Notes under the pieces: model-generated
Databases searched by the model: none
What the model saw: only the letters and a program-made list of their open reading frames with translations
What the model was told of the DNA's origin: nothing
NCBI GenBank assembly: GCA_030640215.1
Contig: DAOWJU010000178.1
Location: 1 to 6,041 of the forward strand
DNA from: Desulfuromonadales bacterium
Lineage (GTDB): Bacteria; Desulfobacterota; Desulfuromonadia; Desulfuromonadales; BM103
DNA length: 6,041 bases
Reading direction: 5' to 3'
Shown: positions 5,981 to 6,041 of the stretch, piece after piece
How positions within the stretch are numbered: the first letter of the stretch is position 1
Layout of the letters: every line of letters starts with the position of its first letter
Made by a program: the position numbers and the translations under genes

Positions 5981-6041
5981 TGTCATCCCCGAATTATTCT
6001 ATCGGGGATCCATGCTTTAAAGTCTGGATTCCCGATTACAC
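5981..6041. repeat. Truncated dispersed-type inverted repeat at window edge
   Basis: TCCCCGA (5986-5992) and TCGGGGA (6002-6008) form a 7-bp hairpin with a 9-base loop. They are followed by GGATCCATG and then CTGGATTCCCGATTA, a second imperfect inverted repeat (GGATCCA against TGGATTCC). The pattern TGTCATCCCCGA..TCGGGGATCCA..TGGATTCCCG closely resembles the intergenic palindromic repeats I recall as scattered in many proteobacterial genomes, whose full form ends in a mirrored GGGAATGACA. Here the second half is cut off by the window. It encodes nothing visible. Confidence 0.5.

Noticed and set aside
1..6041. CRISPR array, tRNA, rRNA, transposase or phage gene
   Set aside because: No regularly spaced repeats, no cloverleaf-like or ribosomal sequence, and no mobile-element protein motif were seen in the frames read.

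Overview
The window is a bacterial chromosome segment with every recognisable gene on the minus strand. In transcription order, right to left, these are a sigma-54-dependent transcriptional regulator (4103-5842), then the genes of a LIV/HAAT-type ABC importer: periplasmic binding protein (livK-like, about 2618-3733), permease livH (1491-2405), permease livM (565-1488) and the ATPase livG, cut by the left edge (1-542). A livF ATPase probably lies just beyond the left edge. The gene set, the PAS/AAA+ regulator without a receiver, moderate GC and a repeat at the right edge suggest a Gram-negative proteobacterium, perhaps a Desulfuromonadales/Geobacter-like anaerobe. That placement comes from the style of the sequence and was not tested by search.

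Layout: 1-2405 holds livG, livM and livH in tight order (22-nt and 2-nt gaps). 2406-2617 is a leader/attenuator region with an 18-bp hairpin just after livK and a 12-bp direct repeat before livH. 2618-3733 is the binding protein. 3734-4102 is a 369-bp AT-rich control region. 4103-5842 is the regulator. 5843-6041 holds the regulator's promoter region and, at the edge, a truncated dispersed-type inverted repeat.

The most informative part is the control logic. The regulator has an intact GAFTGA loop, so it should work with sigma-54 RNA polymerase. Upstream of livK there is a good -24/-12 element on the minus strand (GG-N10-GC spacing exact). About 185 bp upstream of it is a 16-bp inverted repeat (TATGCACAAATGCATA). 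A near copy (TATGCGCTTATGCATA, 13/16 identical) sits in front of the regulator gene, inside a candidate sigma-70 promoter. The simplest model, which is inference, is that the regulator binds both sites, activating the transporter from a distance and repressing its own gene. Its two PAS domains would sense a signal, possibly the transported amino acid or a metabolite of it.

No mobile element, CRISPR array, tRNA or rRNA was seen. The genes are individually ordinary; the interest lies in their specific regulation.
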